Assembly: GCF_014356525.2 (NCBI RefSeq)
Contig: NC_052508.1
Location: 41,162,613 to 41,226,612 of the forward strand
DNA: 64,000 bases
Direction: 5' to 3'
Source of the DNA: Nilaparvata lugens
Taxonomy: Eukaryota; Arthropoda; Insecta; Hemiptera; Delphacidae
Part shown: in pieces, positions 58,512-64,000 of the stretch
Position numbering within the stretch: the first letter of the stretch is position 1
How the letters are laid out: each line of letters opens with the position of its first letter
Program-made: the position numbers and the translations under genes
Notes under the pieces: generated by a model
What the model was told of the DNA's origin: nothing
What the model saw: the letters and a program-made list of their open reading frames with translations, nothing else
Databases searched by the model: none

Positions 58512-60090
58512 CAGACGTTGTTTTTTGCAGTGAGAGTAGTTGAAATAGTGTATGCAATAATTAAAGTGCTGAGTTCAGTGTTTTGATTGTTGTGTGCGAG
58601 TTCAGTGCCCTGTGCTGAAAAAACAGTTCAGAACTGAATTATCATATAATCTGGCTGAGGAATGTAATGAATGTGAGGAATGTCGACTCCCAAAAGATTG
58701 CCGGCCTTCCTCGTGCCAGAGTTCGGAGAGGAGGAGAAAACAGATGACATCACAACTATGACGAGTCAACTAAGGCTCAATGCACATTTGCGACACTAAA
58801 CACTAGCCAGTAGCGTTTTTACGAGTGGAGCTCGCAACTCTCTGTTGGCAGCCAATTTCAGTTCAGTGCACACTTGTGCATATCACTGTCGAGCGACGCA
58901 ATTTGTACTCAGCAATATTTTCGCGGCTTGGGCAACTTGGCCATTAATCGTGATAGGAAAGTTCTGATTTCGAATTTTCAAAGTTTCTTGTGATACCTGA
59001 TGTCAGCAATTATTATGAAAATCACAATTATTGAAGGGATCAATTATTCATCGGCAGTAGTAAATAAATTAATCGGTTAATAACTAAAATATAGAGATAG
59101 AACAAATGAAGAGGAAATAGTACAGAATTTTTAAAATACCACTTACTCCTTTTTAAAATACAATGAACCTCAAAATTATAAAACCATTAAAATCATTTGA
59201 GAGCACTTACTCCCATCTCCAGGTGAAAATTCAAAATGAATAAACAACAGTGTTGACTTAGTATTCAAAACATTTAACATTAAAAACCTTATATATTATT
59301 ATGTTTTTATAATCAACAAATTGATAGACATTGTTTTAGTAATCTTGAATTAGTCAATACTGATTCAAATTCATTTTATTTTGCCACAACATAATACAGA
59401 TTATAAGATAAATATTCTTACATAATGGCACTACCAGCATACAACTTGTGCGCCGGCAGTGAGTTCGAACAACTAGGTACTGCAAACAAGTCAATAGAGA
59501 GAAAATAGAGCTTATTTAAACCACTAAAATAAATGAAATTACAGGGACTAGGTCACATCTCAATATTTACAAACAACAAGAAAAAGTAACAAAATCACAA
59601 GCAAATGATGAATTCAAAAAGTCAACTATGAGGAAGATATGACATATTATATTATGATGTTTATTTATTTCGAATTTGTACCTGAAGACTGGATAGAAAA
59701 AAGTCCCGAAATGTGTAGTGCTTTAAATTATCAATTGTCTATTGTTCTATGATAATTAAAAAAAACTATATTGTTTGTTTGAAAAATGGTACGGTACTAT
59801 TCCAATTTTATATCTATTAATTCACAGTACATATACAGTACGTTAACAGTATATACACAGCATATACAGTATATAGAATAAGTATATAGTATATAGAATA
59901 ATATTTGCCACCAGAACATGAGATGAAAGAACACCAATAATTCTAAGAACCGGCAGAACAATCATAAAAATTACTTTGAATACTATGTTGCATATACATT
60001 CTTTTTTGTTTATATTACATTCTTTTGTTTCACATCGATGTCGAATATTGCTACTTCAAAGAGCTAGACTATTGTGTTGAATAATAATAC
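58512..60090. other. Unrecognised; G+C-rich patch then AT-rich
   Basis: 58560-58960 contains many short direct and inverted words (GAGTTCAGTG, AGTTCAGTGCACA) and no long frame. The rest is simple AT-rich sequence with a run of ACAGTATATA-type words near 59820-59900. Confidence 0.45.
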
Positions 60091-60095
60091 CATAT

Positions 60096-60276
60096 ACTTT
60101 TTCTCAAAGTCTAACTTCCTTAAAAATATAGATAGAAGATTTCTGATTTCGGATTTGGATTCAGCGACCCCAAAAACTTCTAAAGCGTAAGTCCCATTTT
60201 CAAAAATACCCGAAAACAAGGAAGTTATAGCTGTGTTCAATATAGCTTTCCATTATCATATGATTATATAGTGCGT
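60096..60276. repeat. Partial copy of the MITE arm
   Basis: It matches 61797-61969 (TTTTTCTCAAAGTCTAAC... to CATATGATTATA) in the same orientation, as a one-armed remnant. Confidence 0.85.
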
Positions 60277-60900
60277 ACTAAGATAATAATACTCCCGCCT
60301 CACAAAGGGACAGGCAAAGGTTTTAAGAAGTTTTTGAACACCGGAGAAGTTTATACATAAACATTTTTAATTTTTAAAAGTTCCAGTTTTCCAAAAAAAT
60401 ATTGAACTATGAAAAGATGAATCCAAATATGAAATCATAAATCATCTCCACTCATCACCCAATAAGATAGGAGGAAAAGGAATGTTGTAAAGTAAAATTC
60501 ACTGAATTTCAAATGTCATTCAACAATCCAATTTATCAGGTACAAATCGTTGAATATCACTTTAAATTCCCAGCATTTATTGACTATTTCTTTTTACAAT
60601 CAGAAAAATCTATTATGAACATACAGTATAAACATTGTGCTGATCTGAATCGATCTATGGTAATAATAGGAATTGAAAGAATAGAAAATGTCATGGCATT
60701 CCAAGTAGTGATGTCTGTGTATTAGAACAGCTGAGTTGATAATGCATACTGAAAAAAAGTCATGAATAGCTCAGACCAACCTGGCCTGTGATGAACCTGT
60801 ATAAACAATTCATAGAATTCTTAGAATTCATAGGAACGGTAAAAAAATCAATTTTACGAAAATCGATGTACATGTAACTGGATTTATAAGATCAATACGA

Positions 60901-61155
60901 TAATGTTCTCTATCACAATTTGATCATAGAAATGTTTAAGTTAAAACGTTGGGCGCAAACCTTCTGCCATGAGGAGACAAATAAATTTATGAAAAGCTTG
61001 ATAGCTTGAATAGTGATCTGATATTTGTTACACGTTTTTATTCTAAAACATAATATGTCTTAGACTTATTTTTAATGTTTCTTCAATCGGCAGGAAAACT
61101 TTGGTTTTTCAAAGTTATCTTACTCCCTTATTTTGGGGTATTTTCAGAAATCAAG
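60901..61155. repeat. Dispersed direct repeat, copy 1
   Basis: It contains AAAACGTTGGGCGCAAACCTTC, GATAGCTTGAATAGTGATCTG and CAATCGGCAGGAAAACTTTGG. It recurs at 63771-64000. Confidence 0.9.
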
Positions 61156-61258
61156 ATAAATAACCTACCAAATTTCCTACATGAATACAGTGTAAGTTGT
61201 ATTATAATAGCTACAGTACTTACGTACTGTATAGTACAGTACCTGTTCGTTTTTACCG

Positions 61259-61969
61259 TATAATTATATGATAATAGAAAGCTATATTAAAAACAGCCTT
61301 AACTTCCTTGTTTTCGGATATTTTTGAAAACGGGACTCACGTTTTAAAGAATTTGGGGTCGCTGAATCCAAATCCGAAATCAGAAATCTTCCATCTATAT
61401 TTTTAAGGAAGTTAGACTTTGAGAAAAAGTGATGAGTCATATACTTTGAGCAAACGTCAGCATAGTTGTTAGATCTTGCCTCTGCTTGCCTCGAGGGGAA
61501 AAGACGTGACAAAACGAGGTTCCTGGATAGGAGTCACCATGTGAAAGACACGATTTGACTCAATGTACTTCGACAAAAAAACGTGAACACTGTTCAGTGT
61601 TCAAGTTGCACATCTCCTATCGTGTGAAAGAGGCCTAAGGCCAGTTTCACACGGCAGAGACCTCGCTCCTGGAATATCATATGATGGAAGATCATATTTC
61701 ATATTTTGCCGCTCTCCTGTAATTTCACATGGGGATCTTACGAATAAGCCGACAGATCTAACAACTACGCCAACGTTTGCTCAAAGTATGACTCATCACT
61801 TTTTCTCAAAGTCTAACTTCCTTAAAAATATAGATAGAAGATTTCTGATTTCGGATTTGGATTCAGCGACCCAATATTCTTTAAGGTGTAAGTCCCATTT
61901 TCAAAAATACCCGAAAACAAGGGAGTTATAGCTGTATTTAATATAGCTTTCCATTATCATATGATTATA
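61259..61969. mobile_element. Inverted-repeat MITE, arms about 200 bp
   Basis: The left arm 61259-61475 and right arm 61755-61969 are inverted copies (TATAATTATATGATAATAGAAAGCTATATT against TATAATCATATGATAATGG...). TA at both extremes is consistent with a TA target. The 280-bp centre includes a GGCCTAAGGCC and GTTTCACACGG-type core. Confidence 0.85.
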
Positions 61970-61977
61970 CTAGCAGT

Positions 61978-62275
61978 AACCCATGCTTCGCAAGGGTCTA
62001 TTTTGAAACTTCACAAACTGAAAACTTGACGTAATGAATTCTAGAAGAATTGAATATAGGCCTATGAGAATCCTTGGTTGATTAAGAATTTATAAACAAC
62101 ATTTCAAGTAAATCAGTCCAGTAGTTCAGACGTGATGATGCGTCAAACATAATTTTCCTATCTTTTACACGCCTATACATTTATACATGTTTAAGCCAGT
62201 TCTTTCCTTTATTATATAATATAATATAATAATAGATGGATATATCCATCTATCTATCATGTTCTATACTATAAT
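61978..62275. repeat. Interspersed repeat with CCCATGCTTCGCAAGGG hairpin, copy 1
   Basis: It starts with a GC hairpin word (ACCCATGCTTCGCAAGGGT) and contains CAGTCCAGTAGTTCAGACG, then TGATGATGCGTCAAACATAA, and ends in TTATTATATAATATAATA/GATGGATA. It is repeated at about 62545-62765. The style is common in hemipteran genomes. The class is uncertain (SINE- or Helitron-like end). Confidence 0.7.
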
Positions 62276-62544
62276 AAAGGAAATAAATGAGAATAAATTT
62301 TGAAAGGTTGAGATATCGATGTGCGGTTTTCACCATACCTTTTCTCTGGAAATCCTGTATCGGAATCATGTATCATATGACCACCTTTCAATTAAAAAAA
62401 AGAAGTTGGATTGAAAATGGCGGAAAAAATTTGGGTGCAATGGAAAACCTGATTTTATCATTCGAAAAGGATCCCCAATCATACCTATCTTCTAATTTCC
62501 CTTTTAAGAGAAGTGTACTGCCGCGTCCATACAACAACTGGAAG

Positions 62545-62775
62545 CATGACAAATAATTGAAAACTTGATGTAATCAAATCTCTGAAGAATTCAAAATATT
62601 TCTATAACCATCCTCGGTTAAGCAAGAATCTATATGGAAAATTTCAAGTTAATCAGTCCAGTAGTTCAGACGTGATGATGCGTCAAGCATAATTTTCCTA
62701 TACTTTACACCTGTATACGTGTATAATCCAGTTTTTTCCTTTATTATAGTATAGAAGATGATAGATGGATGGATG
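62545..62775. repeat. Interspersed repeat, copy 2
   Basis: It lacks the hairpin start but keeps CAGTCCAGTAGTTCAGACGTG and the TTCCTTTATTATAGTATAGA tail, in the same orientation as copy 1. The frame 62287-62556 lies between the copies and has no domain. Confidence 0.75.
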
Positions 62776-63770
62776 ATCATTGTTATTCTACTGGAAGATA
62801 GAATAAGTTGAATAGTTTCCCTTTTAGAGGGAGTTTTGACAACCCACTAAACTCATTTTTCATTTGAAGATTTAACAAAAAGGTGCATAATATGACCTTA
62901 TTTTTTTGCTCAGCTTGCCAAAATACCCCTCATTCCAATATTAGGTATAATTTTCGACTGACTGTACAGTGAGTCAGTCATTCTATCAGGACTCGAATAA
63001 TTTTGAAATTTTAATTAAATAAAAATGGAAGAGAATAATTTCTTTATGTAAATATCAACACCTCTATTCAAAGAAATACATACTAACTGCATGCGTTTTC
63101 ATATTGCCGATACAGCATTGATAAAATTGTAGTCGTTTATTTAGCACTTTGTCTCAAAAAAAAAACTATTCTAGCTGAGAAATTAATAATCCATGCCAAG
63201 TGTAGGCCTATACATTCCATCAGGAAAACGAAGTTCAAAACTATGGTTCTCCTAAACATATGCTTTTGAGATAATTTCTTTGATGCAGCCGTTTCACATT
63301 CACCATCACAAATTATACAGAGTTTGTGGAAATAAAAATATTCATTGATTACCAAAACAATACTATTATAATATCGATGATAATAATTAATTATTAAAAC
63401 AATACTTTTATTATATCAATAATAATAATATTATTAAACATATTTATCAATATTATCAGAACAAAATTATTAAGGTTGAGTGGAATCAGGTAGAAAGCAA
63501 TAATAGAACAGATGTTCTTTTTCGAATTTCTATCATATTATTTCGTTATTTCCAATGATAACAACATATGTTAGAATATCACATGTCAATAAATAAATAT
63601 TATCTCATTTCCATATGGCACTCATCTTACCATGTTCATAACCTTACTTAATAGGATCCTTTTTCATCCTTTGAAACCCTTAGAGGCAAAATATCTCAAA
63701 ATCCGTTCTTAGTGCGCGTCTAGCATGTTTGAAGAATATATGTGCAAAGTTAACATAAACACAATCAATA
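62776..63770. other. AT-rich sequence without recognisable genes
   Basis: No gene, RNA or repeat pair was recognised. One 72-residue minus-strand frame (63137-63355) has no domain or context supporting it. Confidence 0.5.
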
Positions 63771-64000
63771 TAATGTTCTATTACAATTTAATCACAGAAA
63801 TGTTCAAGTGAAAACGTTGGGCGCAAACCTTCGGCCATGAGGAGACAAATAAATTTTTGAAAAGCTTGATAGCTTGAATAGTGATCTGATATTTGTTACA
63901 CGTTTTTACTGTAATTTTTAATGTTTCTTCAATCGGCAGGAAAACTTTGGTTTTACAAAGCTATCTTACTCCCTTATTTTGGGGTATTTTCGGAAATCAA
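63771..64000. repeat. Dispersed direct repeat, copy 2, cut by window end
   Basis: Same orientation as 60901-61155. The end of the element lies beyond the window. Confidence 0.9.

Noticed and set aside
60513..60725. 70-residue plus-strand frame
   Set aside because: No known family, no second copy and AT-rich composition; not supportable as a gene.

Overview
The window is eukaryotic, AT-rich, and built almost entirely from transposable elements and their remains. I found no intact host gene, no tRNA or rRNA gene and no CRISPR array. The element mix (Polinton, BEL/Pao, RTE, gypsy-like LTR elements, piggyBac, TA/TTA-target MITEs) fits an arthropod. A sap-feeding hemipteran such as a planthopper is my best guess, from the style of the repeats only.

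Layout. 1-4731: a decayed Polinton/Maverick fragment (integrase, zinc-finger protein, small coiled-coil ORF, packaging ATPase, PLA2-domain protein, and the C-terminus of protein-primed DNA polymerase B on the opposite strand). 4732-9840: unrecognised sequence, a BEL/Pao gag without pol, a direct repeat and long TA and CA microsatellites. 9841-13830: almost featureless, with one SINE-like Pol III box. 13830-17177: a broken RTE-clade LINE with 5'UTR subrepeats and a GAA tail. 17175-21051: little recognisable.

21056-56351: the main structure, a nested set of retroelements. An outer gypsy-like element (called Y here, minus strand) has its 5' LTR at 54928-56351, a tRNA-Lys-type primer site at 54904-54921, and its 3' LTR at 21056-23264. 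ATAG flanks both outer ends. Its integrase is cut inside the zinc-binding domain by a related element (X, minus strand, 27207-48563), flanked by GTGT on both sides. X carries a complete piggyBac (29357-31981), and the piggyBac transposase is split by a 179-bp MITE with a TTA duplication. The 5' LTR of X is split inside a TA microsatellite by about 10.8 kb of foreign DNA that holds a CR1/jockey-like LINE, several MITEs and a 2-kb inverted-repeat structure. An ORF1-only LINE with a 15-bp target duplication lies in the 3' part of Y.

56356-64000: a LINE endonuclease remnant, an inverted-repeat MITE, and two families of direct repeats, one of which runs off the window end.

The most unusual observations are the resolved nesting, the ORF1-only LINE, a Cys-rich single-TM ORF conserved between gag and integrase in both X and Y while reverse transcriptase is missing from both, and a tandem array that starts inside the 3' end of the Polinton ATPase gene.
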